Positions 1 to 8,887 of a DNA stretch of 43,864 bases are shown here, piece after piece. The position numbers and the translations under genes are program-made. How positions within the stretch are numbered: position 1 is the first letter of the stretch; each line of letters opens with the position of its first letter. Below the pieces are notes generated by a model. That model saw only the letters and a program-made list of their open reading frames with translations. It was not told where the DNA came from and did no database searches. Origin of the DNA: Alphaproteobacteria bacterium (GTDB lineage Bacteria > Pseudomonadota > Alphaproteobacteria > JAGOMX01); NCBI GenBank assembly GCA_017993335.1, contig JAGOMX010000011.1:1-43864 (forward strand), read 5' to 3'.

Positions 1-1212
1 TCCATCAAGGCAAAAAGGTAGGCCCTTACCTGAGATTTTTTCACTGCGGAGTTGCTTAACATTAGAGCGGCACACAAATGTTTGCTCAGATACCGCACAG
101 GTATCGCCTACCATCGTTTTGCACTTGGTGCCCAATTGATCGCACCCCTTTAGACGGTAAGATTCACAGTTATTTAAAGATGGAAAGTGGCAACGATAGC
201 TGCGCTGCATCTTCCACCAATCCCGCTTGACGGGATAACCGTTAATCACCTTGGTGGCTAGGCCTTCTAGAATTTCTTCTTCTGCATATTCACACAAGCC
301 CAGATCTGTTTTCTCTTCTAAGGGTGCGCAAGTGTCTTCAATGTGTTCCTTCACATCACTTTCTTGAACAGGCGGTCGGTACGTTATCTCAACGTTGATC
401 GTAAAATCAAGGAGCAGAGGTCTGACTTTCTTTTTCTTCTTTATGTAATGGGTGCGAACTGACAAAACGCCATTACTGGCCAGGGTGGTATAATCATTAC
501 CATTGATGAGTTTTACGCTCTCAACTTGACCATGAAATTCCTTGGGTAATGGGTTGGTAAGGGTTGTGCTAGCACTATATCCGCCCCAAAAGTGGGGGGC
601 AGCGGAGTCAAGCTTCTTATCGGTGATTATGTTACGAGATAGGCCTCCGCTCCAGCCGTGAGAGTAAACCTTAAGGGATACTATGTGGGTTTTAGGCTCC
701 GGCACGATTACATCCGCATGCCTGGTTTGGGGGCAAACATAGGTTGTTGGATCTCCGGACTCTTCACATGTATGACGGGTGCTAGGGTTATCCTTATCTT
801 GTGGCGAGCTAATAGAAAATGGCTCGCCCTCTGAAATGATGTGTATGGGATTAGCGGTCGCATCATTGGCACGCTTGAAAGATGGATCATTGACGGGATC
901 AATTTTCACGCAAGGCTTTTCATTCAGGGTTTTGGAGAGGAATTTCGCATTTTCGTTTGTTGTGAGGATGCTTTCTTTTTGAGCATCCAGTTGAGCAACG
1001 CTCATGCCGGCTTCAGGTGGTGTGACCGTTTTAAAGCCGGGCACGTCTTCCAGTTTGAAGGCTTTGACGGCTTGTCTGTTTTTATCAGCATATTGTTTTG
1101 CAAAGGCTTTGCCTTCTTCATGGGATTTCTTTTGATCGGCAGAAGCCTTGGTAACAGCTAGGATGCATAAACAAGAGAACAGCCCTTTTTGCATCATGAT
1201 TGACAGCTTCAT
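1..1212 (-). CDS. traN: TraN, F-type conjugation mating-pair stabilisation protein (partial, 5' part)
   Basis: The reading frame opens at 1212 and stays open through base 1, giving 404 residues of a protein that continues outside the window. TraN is a cysteine-rich outer-membrane protein that stabilises donor-recipient contact in F-like conjugation. The N-terminus is a signal peptide (hydrophobic stretch with Cys, cleavage likely after AKASA-like residues near 25). The visible C-terminal third is cysteine-rich, including closely spaced C residues in the segment read from about 1-180. The start codon overlaps the trbC stop as ATGA (1209-1212), supporting translational coupling. Its place directly after traU and trbC matches the F tra order. 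The assignment rests on cysteine content, signal peptide and position more than on long recognisable motifs. Confidence 0.82.
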   Translation of the reverse strand, partial: MKLSIMMQKGLFSCLCILAVTKASADQKKSHEEGKAFAKQYADKNRQAVKAFKLEDVPGFKTVTPPEAGMSVAQLDAQKESILTTNENAKFLSKTLNEKPCVKIDPVNDPSFKRANDATANPIHIISEGEPFSISSPQDKDNPSTRHTCEESGDPTTYVCPQTRHADVIVPEPKTHIVSLKVYSHGWSGGLSRNIITDKKLDSAAPHFWGGYSASTTLTNPLPKEFHGQVESVKLINGNDYTTLASNGVLSVRTHYIKKKKKVRPLLLDFTINVEITYRPPVQESDVKEHIEDTCAPLEEKTDLGLCEYAEEEILEGLATKVINGYPVKRDWWKMQRSYRCHFPSLNNCESYRLKGCDQLGTKCKTMVGDTCAVSEQTFVCRSNVKQLRSEKISGKGLPFCLDG

Positions 1213-1844
1213 TTGGAACTCCCACTTATATTTTGAAACAGAGCTTTAGCCTTTTGATTCCCTCCCTTGGCAAACGTATTCAAAGCATGGTGAAGAGAAA
1301 CGTGGCCAGAGAGCTTGTCATGAGATGGCTTATTTTCCGATGAAGACATGGGCTGATCCAGCAGCACAAAGACTGGACAAGCTTTGATGTCAAAAGACGT
1401 AAAGAGGGTTGGATCTATCAATGCATCCACACCCAACTCCCTCATTTTTTCTGAAGTCTTAGGAAAGCTACCATCAACTAGACCCCGAAAAACTAATTTG
1501 CCGCCGGCTTTGTTGACTTGTTTCCCGAGAGATTTTAACGCTTCCATGGGCATGGAAAACGAGACAAAGACCAACAGGGATGGATACCTGTCTTCTGAAG
1601 ATTTTTCTTCCAATTTCGCAGCTGAAGATCTGCAGACCTTTTGGTTTGAGCCATTATCCTTGTCTCCCTTTATACCTTGAATAATCTCATAGGCCATCTG
1701 CCGGTTTTTGTCCTTATTGGCTTCTTTCGTTTTCAAAATGTCTTGAACCCAGGACATATCAACCTCTTTGGCAATAGCTGTGGTTGTGAGAACCATGAAG
1801 ACGATTAACGGGACTATAAGAGACAACAATTTCTTTTCCTCCAA
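1209..1844 (-). CDS. trbC: TrbC, F-type pilus assembly periplasmic protein
   Basis: This 211-residue protein has an N-terminal signal peptide (residues 1-25, ending AIA). The C-terminal half is typical of the F-type TrbC family: a thioredoxin-fold-like strand starting LLVFVSFSMP (about 91-100), a segment on which residues to remove and a partner LVFRGLVDGS, then a closing ACPVFVLLD. In F-like systems TrbC works in the periplasm with TraW and TraU in pilus assembly. It overlaps traU upstream by 31 bp and traN downstream by ATGA, so the three are probably translated as a coupled block. No catalytic CxxC pair is seen, as usual for this family. Confidence 0.88.
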   Translation of the reverse strand: MEEKKLLSLIVPLIVFMVLTTTAIAKEVDMSWVQDILKTKEANKDKNRQMAYEIIQGIKGDKDNGSNQKVCRSSAAKLEEKSSEDRYPSLLVFVSFSMPMEALKSLGKQVNKAGGKLVFRGLVDGSFPKTSEKMRELGVDALIDPTLFTSFDIKACPVFVLLDQPMSSSENKPSHDKLSGHVSLHHALNTFAKGGNQKAKALFQNISGSSK

Positions 1845-2788
1845 ATGAGATAACCAAAATCCTCACCTTTGTAAGGAAACTGATGGCCCGCAGACCACAG
1901 AGAATCACTGCGTCCCAAGGGATGACAGCCCAATACAGTCGTGGGTATGGGATAGGTCATCTGCGTTTTGTATTGGGTTTTACGAATGATGGGCATGGGG
2001 TATTTGCTGCAAAGTCCAGGAACACCTACATAGCCAAAAGCAAGCCCTTGACGGTGCAACTTGGCCAGCATTCTTTCCACTAGTAGTAAGCTAGCTTGCA
2101 CGCCACTGCTGTGGGAGCCGACGTTGCCCGTAAATGGATACATGGACCCTTGGCATCCTCCACACCAAAATAGAGCATCATTGCCAAAACCAGCGGTCGC
2201 CATGAGGCAATCAGCAGCACAAGCAGCTTGCGCAATGGGATTCGCAAAAAGAGCGGCTTCTGGGTTGATGATAAAACTCAGCTCATCATCATTCCATAAC
2301 GGATCTAATTCAGTGATATAAGCCACATCAACCGTCGCCTTTTCCATGCATACGAAATCAGTCAGCAGCTCAAGCCAATAGAGCACGGGATACACGTAAA
2401 AATGCACCTGATAAAAACTATGCTTACCGTGGCCTTTGGAGGTATGCGACATACTGCCTTTACCCACAACGCCTTTGTTAGGGCCAATCACGATTCCACC
2501 CATGTTAACCATGCAAAATGGAGTGCGCGTCACGTCCACCAATCGCACCGGCTCCCAGAAACTAATGGGGATGCCGATGCGTGGTGGATCTTTGCAATAA
2601 CAAAGCGGTGCAGATACATTGGGCGTGTCTTCTCCGCTCATGACTTTGACGCCTGCAATTGTTATAGGAAAGATGCATTTCCAGCAGATGTCTGTGATGG
2701 GATTGACGAATCTGCCTGAGCAAGCGGCTTGAGATTCTTGGCATAACGTCATTAGAAAACAAACCAGCATTAAGATCTTTTTCATCAT
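1814..2788 (-). CDS. traU: TraU, F-type conjugation DNA transfer/pilus assembly protein
   Basis: This 324-residue protein has a signal peptide (MKKILMLVCFLMTLC.., cleavage near SQA) followed by the TraU hallmark CSGRFVNPITDICWKC. It is rich in cysteines throughout, including a CAADC and a WCGGCQGSMYP segment, as expected of a disulphide-bonded periplasmic protein. TraU is needed for DNA transfer in F-like systems and acts with TraW and TrbC. Two ATG codons stand in tandem (2786-2788 and 2783-2785). A strong AAGGAGG Shine-Dalgarno lies 4 nt before the first and 7 nt before the second, so the second may be the real start. The first overlaps the traW stop. Confidence 0.93.
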   Translation of the reverse strand: MMKKILMLVCFLMTLCQESQAACSGRFVNPITDICWKCIFPITIAGVKVMSGEDTPNVSAPLCYCKDPPRIGIPISFWEPVRLVDVTRTPFCMVNMGGIVIGPNKGVVGKGSMSHTSKGHGKHSFYQVHFYVYPVLYWLELLTDFVCMEKATVDVAYITELDPLWNDDELSFIINPEAALFANPIAQAACAADCLMATAGFGNDALFWCGGCQGSMYPFTGNVGSHSSGVQASLLLVERMLAKLHRQGLAFGYVGVPGLCSKYPMPIIRKTQYKTQMTYPIPTTVLGCHPLGRSDSLWSAGHQFPYKGEDFGYLIWRKRNCCLL

Positions 2789-3417
2789 GAAGCCTCCTTC
2801 AGAGCAATTTCAGAAATCTTCAAATGCTGACCTTCTTGCTCCACAACTGCCGGCACCGCCTGTATTTCAAATTTGCCTGTGAGAACGCCGCCTTGGTCAA
2901 AGAAAACAGGCTTATCCCAAGACTCCATCAGTTCAAACGGTGCGCCGGATACAAGGATTACTTTTACCTTAATATCTGGATCAAAAAACTTTTCTTGAAC
3001 CCATTTCACTTGAGCCTTATCCTCACCCTGAATAAAGACCAGCTTGGTGCGCAATGGATTTGTGCTTAGTGGATTAAACTTGGTGCCCGCCTTTTGGAAT
3101 ATCCGCCCTTCATGATCTTTGAGGTCGTAAGGCACAACGATAGAAGGATCAATGGAATACTCTCTGTTTTGGGTTGCTTTGACGATACCTTTTACAGCAG
3201 GTGGATTGGCTAGCGAGGCTTTGGTTTTTTCCAAAATCTCGTTCTGGTGATGCTGGATCAAGCCAGACTCCTCCAGCTTCATCAGTTTCGTTTGTATATC
3301 TTGTAGTAAATCCGGTTCATCAATGGGATAGGTATGACCAAAAGTGCCATAATCTCTAGCGCAAGCTTGATAAGCCAAAGCTGTTACGACGAGCAAAGAA
3401 AGACCAATTAATTTCAT
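2785..3417 (-). CDS. traW: TraW, F-type pilus assembly protein
   Basis: This 210-residue periplasmic protein has a clear signal peptide (cleavage near QACA, residue 20). The start of the mature protein, RDYGTFGHTYPIDEPDLL, is characteristic of TraW, which begins with a G..YPI.E.D(L/M)L motif. A later segment carries the family pattern of a predicted thioredoxin-like C-terminal domain (KLVFIQGED, VKVILVSGAP, PVFFDQGG, VPAVVEQEG). It acts with TraU and TrbC. The start overlaps the preceding peptidase stop as ATGA, and the end overlaps the traU start region. Nothing is missing relative to the family, whose members are about 210 residues long. Confidence 0.92.
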   Translation of the reverse strand: MKLIGLSLLVVTALAYQACARDYGTFGHTYPIDEPDLLQDIQTKLMKLEESGLIQHHQNEILEKTKASLANPPAVKGIVKATQNREYSIDPSIVVPYDLKDHEGRIFQKAGTKFNPLSTNPLRTKLVFIQGEDKAQVKWVQEKFFDPDIKVKVILVSGAPFELMESWDKPVFFDQGGVLTGKFEIQAVPAVVEQEGQHLKISEIALKEAS

Positions 3418-3917
3418 GCTTGTTCAACCTTTCGTTTGCCGATTCCAAAACAACGCCCCCTAATGTGGCTGGCCTTCACTAGCCCAAACTCCTGATAACG
3501 AGAATCAAAAGAGCGAGAATGATTGCCGACTACAAATACATATCCTGCTGGAATTTTTTTGATATCAAGCGGCGTGAGTGTCAGGCCTTGAGTTGTTTCA
3601 TTTAACAAGGTTCCTATAAAACGGCTTCCGATAAAAGCACCTCCATCCTTAATCGTGATGACATCCCCGGGAATGCCAGCAATCATTTTGGTGTAATGAA
3701 GACCGGAAAAATAGTCAGCTTGATGACCCTCGACACTGACATAATCTCCCAAACCTATCCGCACAAAATCCGCGCATATAAAAGCCCTATAGGGGGCGCT
3801 ATCTGTACGGTTAAAATGGATTTTGGTATGCGAGGCGACAATCCAAACCAAACTAAAAGCCATCCCGCCCAAAACCAGCGATTTTATCCAGAATGGATTT
3901 ATAAAAATCTTTCTCAT
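3414..3917 (-). CDS. S26-family signal peptidase of the conjugation operon (TraF/TrhF type)
   Basis: This 167-residue protein has one N-terminal membrane segment (about 13-29) and the S26C peptidase signature. Candidate catalytic residues are Ser40 in the motif TDSAPYRAF and Lys77 in KMIAGIPGD, which parallels the Lep motif KRVIGLPGD. A late segment, VFVVGNHSRSFDSR, is the usual S26 box III to V pattern. Such peptidases process pilins in RP4 (TraF) and accompany F-like systems in SXT/R27-type elements (TrhF). Here it occupies the slot between traC and traW where F plasmid has trbI. ATGA overlaps with both neighbours tie it to the operon. The likely substrate is the TraA propilin or another tra protein; this is inference. 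Confidence 0.9.
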   Translation of the reverse strand: MRKIFINPFWIKSLVLGGMAFSLVWIVASHTKIHFNRTDSAPYRAFICADFVRIGLGDYVSVEGHQADYFSGLHYTKMIAGIPGDVITIKDGGAFIGSRFIGTLLNETTQGLTLTPLDIKKIPAGYVFVVGNHSRSFDSRYQEFGLVKASHIRGRCFGIGKRKVEQA

Positions 3918-6412
3918 GCCGCCCTCCTTAAGGAAATAGCCTCAATGGCATCGGCCAGGACAGCCCCACCATCGACCAGCTGTTGTACTGCTGCGAACTC
4001 TTCTGGTTTGGTGGAATAAAGAATTAAAGAATATGGATCCAACAAAAGTCGTCCAATGGCATAGCCGTGGGTCCCGTAGACCATGACTTCTGCGTATTGC
4101 CCTTGTTTAGTTTTAATGGAGCTCAGCATTTCTTCCATGGCCGGATCCATGGATATGCGGCTAGATTGTTTGAGCTGGCGAATGGATTCAGATTTCTGTG
4201 CCAATAAACACATCCAGTCCGAGTTCTCAAAAGCAGCTTGAGCTGCAGGAGTCGCATAAAAGTCATTGACGGTTTGCGTCCCCACCACTAACGATCCACG
4301 ATACTTGCGAAGACGCCTGGCAGCGGTTTCAATAAACTCACCGGACTGTTTGCCCCGAAGCATATCCCAAGCTTCATCCAGCACCACATGGGTTGGGGTT
4401 TTACGATCGCCCAAATACAGCTTGTTGGTAATCTGCGCTATAACCATCTGCACAATGACTTCCTGCAGGTCTTTCTTTTCTTTAAGCTCCTCAAGTTCCA
4501 CAACAACCATGGCCGCGCTTAAATCGATATTGGCCGGGCCGTTAAAATAGCGACCATGAATACCATCCTTGGAATAAGGAAAGAGCTTCTGACCTAAATT
4601 CTTGGCAATCTGAGAGTCTTGATTGATTAAAAGCTCTGCAACTGAAGTGATGGATGCATTGACACCTTCTTCATGCCATGCTTGCTTTATAGCCTGCTCA
4701 ATAAAGGAATTTTCTAAGTCGCCCGTTCCTTCACGAGGTGCTGCCATCAGTGAAACAATTGGTTTAAGCATCGCAAGCGCATCTTCAGCTTCCGCAGCAT
4801 CAGCTGTTGGAATCGAGCTGAAAGGATTAATGCAAATGTTCGATCGCGAGGTAAATTCTATATACTCACCGCCTAAGAGTTTGGCGGTCTTCTCAAATGA
4901 CCGACCCACATCCAGCACAAACACTTGTCCCCCCTGGCCTAAATTGCTGGCCACCAGCTCTTGCATAAAGACGGACTTACCGGAGCCAGATTTACCAACC
5001 ACAGCCACATTGTAGTTACCTTCTTGGTTATCAAAAGGACTCCAGGTCATCACTTGGCCTCTACGGCCCACCAGCAACATGCCAGGAGACGATGTTCCCT
5101 TCCATTCAGCTTGTAGTGGCAAAAGATTGGCCGACTCCGTGCTCAAAGTAGTTTTGAGGCGTTGGAAGGCATATAGATCTTTAGATACACCTTCGCCCCA
5201 GTTCATAGGTAGGGTGGATAGGAAAGCCGGCAGATGGATGTATCCGTTGGCTTGCAACTGCCATTGTTTATTCCGATAGAGATTGTTCAACACCTGATCC
5301 GCATGAGCAAAACCATCTTGGGTACAAAACAGGCTGACCATGAAACTTGTCTGCACGAACCGTTCACCTTTACCCTGTTGATGGCGAACAAAATCCAACT
5401 CTCTGGCTTGCTTCACCAATATAGGAATACGTTTGCCAATCTTCGAGCGGGCTTGGTTTTCCACCCAGGATTCCCGCGACTGCACGCGCATCTTGGTCTT
5501 TTCTTGATGACAAATATGAATGCCATAATGAATCATAAAGGGACAAGGAATCTGCAGCAGGTCACGCATAGCATCACCGATGAGATCACCCATGGCATGC
5601 AATGACCAATAATCTGGCTCACGGCGTACAGAGTAAGTTCGAATCAATGTCTCGCCCTCATTCAATGCAATATGATCTTTGCAGATCTGCAGACTATTTC
5701 CGGGAACTGGAATCTGCGTTTCCAGACTTTGATAGGGATTCCATTTCAAGTTCGAAGGCTCAGTGGTCTTGGTATAATTCAGGATGCCATCCATGGTATT
5801 TATAAGATCATCTGCATCCCAGCACTTAACCGGCATACCCAAAGTGGCCAGAGCCGTTTTGATCTGTTCTTTAAGCTGCAGAATCTTCTGCTCATCGACG
5901 GGGTTATCGGGCTGGCCCGCTTGCGCATAAGAAACAATGCACCGGTAATCCCGGATCGTTTGCGCAGCCTCTTCATCAAAAACCATTTGGCTTAAGTGCT
6001 GGGCCCGACGTGTAGCCAGCTTTGCAAATACACCCCCTTGACGCAAGCGAGCCGCTTCCCAGTAATTTAAAACCCCACCTATCTTAGGATCAGCCCATAA
6101 CGTAAACTGAATGAAAGATCCTTCCGGCAGCATGGTCTGAAACAACCCACTAATCTCCCGTTGCATTTCTTCCGAGCAACCCACCATGGGATAGGTTTCA
6201 AAAACAAAGCCAGTGCTGTTCTCGTTATAGAAGAGCCCTTTCGCTTGATCAAAGCTTCGATAGGGCAGCAAACTGCTCATCGGGAAATGCTCGAAATACT
6301 CATTAATCTGAGCCAAAAAAGGAGAGCCTTCCGCCACTCCATAGTCGGTTCTCTCATTCAGCGATCCAGCTAGCTTTTCTCCAAAAGATGAAAGTTGTTT
6401 GAGCATGAGCAT
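3914..6412 (-). CDS. traC: TraC, VirB4-family ATPase of the F-type T4SS
   Basis: This 832-residue cytoplasmic ATPase powers pilus assembly. The N-terminal TraC_F domain (about 30-300) contains the typical PYRSFD.. and F..ET.P segments. The C-terminal P-loop domain has Walker A GKSGSGKS at 473-480, FVLDVGRS at 498-505 and Walker B THVVLDEAWDML at 674-685, followed by a TQTVNDF motif. Length fits F TraC (about 875) and Rickettsiales homologues. The start ATG overlaps the traV stop as TAATG. A second in-frame ATG two codons later has better spacing from the GAGGG Shine-Dalgarno, so the true start may be 6406. All key ATPase residues are intact. Confidence 0.96.
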   Translation of the reverse strand: MLMLKQLSSFGEKLAGSLNERTDYGVAEGSPFLAQINEYFEHFPMSSLLPYRSFDQAKGLFYNENSTGFVFETYPMVGCSEEMQREISGLFQTMLPEGSFIQFTLWADPKIGGVLNYWEAARLRQGGVFAKLATRRAQHLSQMVFDEEAAQTIRDYRCIVSYAQAGQPDNPVDEQKILQLKEQIKTALATLGMPVKCWDADDLINTMDGILNYTKTTEPSNLKWNPYQSLETQIPVPGNSLQICKDHIALNEGETLIRTYSVRREPDYWSLHAMGDLIGDAMRDLLQIPCPFMIHYGIHICHQEKTKMRVQSRESWVENQARSKIGKRIPILVKQARELDFVRHQQGKGERFVQTSFMVSLFCTQDGFAHADQVLNNLYRNKQWQLQANGYIHLPAFLSTLPMNWGEGVSKDLYAFQRLKTTLSTESANLLPLQAEWKGTSSPGMLLVGRRGQVMTWSPFDNQEGNYNVAVVGKSGSGKSVFMQELVASNLGQGGQVFVLDVGRSFEKTAKLLGGEYIEFTSRSNICINPFSSIPTADAAEAEDALAMLKPIVSLMAAPREGTGDLENSFIEQAIKQAWHEEGVNASITSVAELLINQDSQIAKNLGQKLFPYSKDGIHGRYFNGPANIDLSAAMVVVELEELKEKKDLQEVIVQMVIAQITNKLYLGDRKTPTHVVLDEAWDMLRGKQSGEFIETAARRLRKYRGSLVVGTQTVNDFYATPAAQAAFENSDWMCLLAQKSESIRQLKQSSRISMDPAMEEMLSSIKTKQGQYAEVMVYGTHGYAIGRLLLDPYSLILYSTKPEEFAAVQQLVDGGAVLADAIEAISLRRAA

Positions 6413-6783
6413 TAACCCTCTTGGGCTTTGGCAACAGGCTCCACAAAGTGAGGTCCATGATAATTGCCGTTTGAGTCCTTGTATCCGGCAAACCAGATAC
6501 GATTTGATTTAGGTGCTTCCGCATACATCACAGGAGCTCCAATAAAATCTGCATTCAAGTGCAAGGGTGCCGCTTGATCAGTTCTTACCAGCCGAGGGCG
6601 AATCACATCCGTGGAGGTGTAATCTTCCGGATCCTTATGAGGCATATCACCTTTTTCCACCATCTGATTCACGCGGCTTAAGGATCTACATCCCACACCT
6701 TGTCCCGCTGGACAATCAAAGGTCTCTGAATAACTTGAGCAACCAGATAACGCCAAACCCAATATTAGACATACTTTTTTCAT
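6412..6783 (-). CDS. traV: TraV, outer-membrane lipoprotein of the F-type T4SS core
   Basis: This 123-residue lipoprotein has a type II signal peptide, with lipobox LALSGC and Cys15 as the lipidation site. The mature N-terminus has the TraV pattern of two further cysteines, in FDCPAG..GVGCRSL. TraV (VirB7-like) anchors TraK and TraB in the outer-membrane core complex. It is shorter than F TraV (171 residues), in line with other alphaproteobacterial versions. Unlike the rest of the operon it does not overlap its upstream neighbour: 164 bp of hairpin-rich DNA separate it from traB, so its translation or mRNA stability may be controlled separately. Confidence 0.88.
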   Translation of the reverse strand: MKKVCLILGLALSGCSSYSETFDCPAGQGVGCRSLSRVNQMVEKGDMPHKDPEDYTSTDVIRPRLVRTDQAAPLHLNADFIGAPVMYAEAPKSNRIWFAGYKDSNGNYHGPHFVEPVAKAQEG

Positions 6784-6810
6784 ATTCTTCTTCCCCTTTT
6801 ATAGTTCTAT

Positions 6811-6937
6811 TACCCCAGTCCCTTGGGGTTTCACCCCAAACCCCAGGATATTTTTGTGAAGTGATCATTCAGTCATCTTTAAAATCTTAAAATCACTTCA
6901 TTCAAATATCCTGGGGTCTTAGGGGCAAAGCCCCTAA
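6811..6937. repeat. Cluster of three inverted repeats between traB and traV
   Basis: Three nested or adjacent palindromes fill this gap. The first is TTGGGGT-TTC-ACCCCAA (6823-6839). The second is a long stem with perfect 14-bp arms ACCCCAGGATATTT (6840-6853) and its complement (6904-6917), continued inward by TGAAGTGAT (6857-6865) and ATCACTTCA (6892-6900). The third is TTAGGGGC-AAA-GCCCCTAA (6919-6937). In the tra transcript they lie between the traB stop and the traV start. No T-run follows, so simple intrinsic termination is not supported. It could be an mRNA-processing or stabilising structure, or a small palindromic element that inserted in the operon. Confidence 0.8.
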
Positions 6938-6947
6938 TCCTATAAGC

Positions 6948-8183
6948 CTAATCTGCTTTGTTCGCAGAAGGCAGCCAGTCACTGTTGTCCTGACTTTCCT
7001 CCAAACTCTGTATAGTTTTTTGCCGAGATTGATTGCGGATTTTGCCAATGGTTTGACGCACGGAGGTATCCCCAAACTGAGTTCCTTCCGTAAATACGAT
7101 GTCCACTTGACGACCAGCTGCCACTTGCAGAACAGGTTGTAGCTGCTCTAGGCGTTTAATGTAAAAGTCCGCATACTTATCGAGAGCTTTAGAAACCCCA
7201 GATGCAGCACCGGCTGTTAACATTTGCCCTGGAGCCAAGGCTGGCGGCGCCGTAAAAGGCGAGGCCGGAAAATCAGTCTTTTGTTGTTGAACGCTAAAAA
7301 ACTGACCCACACCACTTAAGAATCCACCCACCAGACTATCTCTCAATACTGGCCCAGCACGATCAGCCACAACGCCTCTGATCCCTGCACGACCATCTTC
7401 GCCAACCACATAGCCGGCAACTTGTGTTTCGGAGATCTCGCCAGTTAAACGCTCCGTACAAGTCAGCTTTTCAAGGCGCATATAAACCCGCTCCGAGGAA
7501 AGATCCCCATAAGATGAAGCTAATATATGACAAGCTTTTAAGTCCGGCTGAAACCGCCGCGGCAGGTTGCCATGATCCACCACCCGCAATAACACCGGCC
7601 TAGGATCCGACTGCGAGTGAACAGAAGTGGACGCATCCACACCTCCCAGCAGCACAGCTTTAGCAAAGGCACCTGCGGGGATAGTATTTTCAATGGTGGA
7701 TTTCTCTCCAGGTCCTTTACCGTCAGTTTTCGATAGATTCAAGACGATCTTGCGCACTACAGGCCCTGATTTTCCAGACGGCTGTTCCGCTCCTATTTGC
7801 GGCAAGAGATCTTGTTTTGGCAGTTCATTGACCGGCGCTTCCTGCACATTATTTTCATCCATAGGCTCCGGCAGTTCTTCCATCTGAGGCGTAGAATCCG
7901 CTGTAAGTTTGACATTTTCCATCAACAGCTTTTCCAAAGCTTCCAGCTTATCGCGCGTTAATTTACTTTCTGACTCCACCCGTTCAACCCAGACTTCTTG
8001 AGGGTTAATGCGCTGACCAGAGGTGGTAATCTGAGATTCCTTCACCGGCACTTCATCAACTTTTATCTCTGGTGTGGGATCTGCAGACCAGAGCACAGCC
8101 CCAATAATGACGAGCCCTATGGCCCCAACCACCCCGGCTAACAGGTACTGCTTATGCTTAATCTTAAATGAGGGAAGAGTCAT
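6948..8183 (-). CDS. traB: TraB, VirB10-like scaffold protein of the F-type T4SS
   Basis: This 411-residue protein has one N-terminal membrane helix (about 13-30), then a charged, proline-containing periplasmic linker and a C-terminal beta-barrel TrbI/VirB10-like domain. Recognisable pieces are the NTIPAGAFAKAVLLGGVDAST strand region (about 168-188), RVYMRLEKLTC and VGEDGRAGIRG (about 240-275), and a terminal VDIVFTEG. TraB spans both membranes and links TraC to the TraK/TraV outer ring. The start follows a strong AAGGAGG with 4-nt spacing and overlaps the traK stop as ATGA. A predicted coiled-coil-like stretch lies around residues 65-100. Confidence 0.94.
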   Translation of the reverse strand: MTLPSFKIKHKQYLLAGVVGAIGLVIIGAVLWSADPTPEIKVDEVPVKESQITTSGQRINPQEVWVERVESESKLTRDKLEALEKLLMENVKLTADSTPQMEELPEPMDENNVQEAPVNELPKQDLLPQIGAEQPSGKSGPVVRKIVLNLSKTDGKGPGEKSTIENTIPAGAFAKAVLLGGVDASTSVHSQSDPRPVLLRVVDHGNLPRRFQPDLKACHILASSYGDLSSERVYMRLEKLTCTERLTGEISETQVAGYVVGEDGRAGIRGVVADRAGPVLRDSLVGGFLSGVGQFFSVQQQKTDFPASPFTAPPALAPGQMLTAGAASGVSKALDKYADFYIKRLEQLQPVLQVAAGRQVDIVFTEGTQFGDTSVRQTIGKIRNQSRQKTIQSLEESQDNSDWLPSANKAD

Positions 8184-8887
8184 GATGCCTCCTTAACGGC
8201 GTGAACCACATACAGCTGAGCTGATGCTCCGGGCTCAATTGTTGTGGACGAAAGACTAAGAGCTAAATCGCCAGATTTGGCTAAATCTTGTTCCGCAACT
8301 TTGAGGACAGTTTCACTATCATTTTGAAGGCAGTAAATGATGCCCTTAAAGCTCTCGCCCTCGTATGTCTTGATTGCTTTGAAAGCAGGGTTTGATTCAT
8401 CGTCTTCTCTCGGGCTAATAGTTTTGATGTCAAAACCTTCCAAACGATCTCCAGCGGCCATAGCCATAACAAGTGCAGCAATTTTGTCCTCCCGGGATGT
8501 ACCTGTTTCTATTTTTTCACTATCAGCTATTCCAACACCCGCTTTAAATAATACGGTTTGTGCATCTAAATCATCGGGCATTAAGGTAAGATCTTGAGTA
8601 AGACCTGCTTCTGTCACGATTGTTAAAGAAACAGGCTCCAACATCTTATTGGACAAGAACCTCAAAAAGATCTGCCCCCCATGATCATCGGTCTCGATAT
8701 GAAAATGCTCATCAGCCCCAAACACCTGTTGAATACGATCACCCTTAACGGCGATTCGATTCATCTGCCGATTGGAAACCATAATTTCAGTCCGTTGATG
8801 ATCCACCAGATTAAAACTCTGAATCGCTTGTACTTCGGCACTTCCAAGGGCCAACAACCCCAGCCCCAAAAGCTTTTTCTTAATCAT
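8180..8887 (-). CDS. traK: TraK, VirB9/secretin-like outer-ring protein of the F-type T4SS
   Basis: This 235-residue protein starts at the ATG at 8887. A GTG nine bases upstream keeps the frame open, but the AAGGAG Shine-Dalgarno lies at ideal distance (8 nt) only from the ATG. It has a signal peptide (cleavage near AEVQA) and the TraK pattern of an N-terminal beta-domain with NRIAVKGDRIQQVFG and a FLRFLSNK-type strand region, then a C-terminal domain ending in GASAQLYVV. With TraB and TraV it forms the outer-membrane core. It overlaps traE upstream (stop at 8880-8882) and traB downstream. Confidence 0.9.
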   Translation of the reverse strand: MIKKKLLGLGLLALGSAEVQAIQSFNLVDHQRTEIMVSNRQMNRIAVKGDRIQQVFGADEHFHIETDDHGGQIFLRFLSNKMLEPVSLTIVTEAGLTQDLTLMPDDLDAQTVLFKAGVGIADSEKIETGTSREDKIAALVMAMAAGDRLEGFDIKTISPREDDESNPAFKAIKTYEGESFKGIIYCLQNDSETVLKVAEQDLAKSGDLALSLSSTTIEPGASAQLYVVHAVKEAS

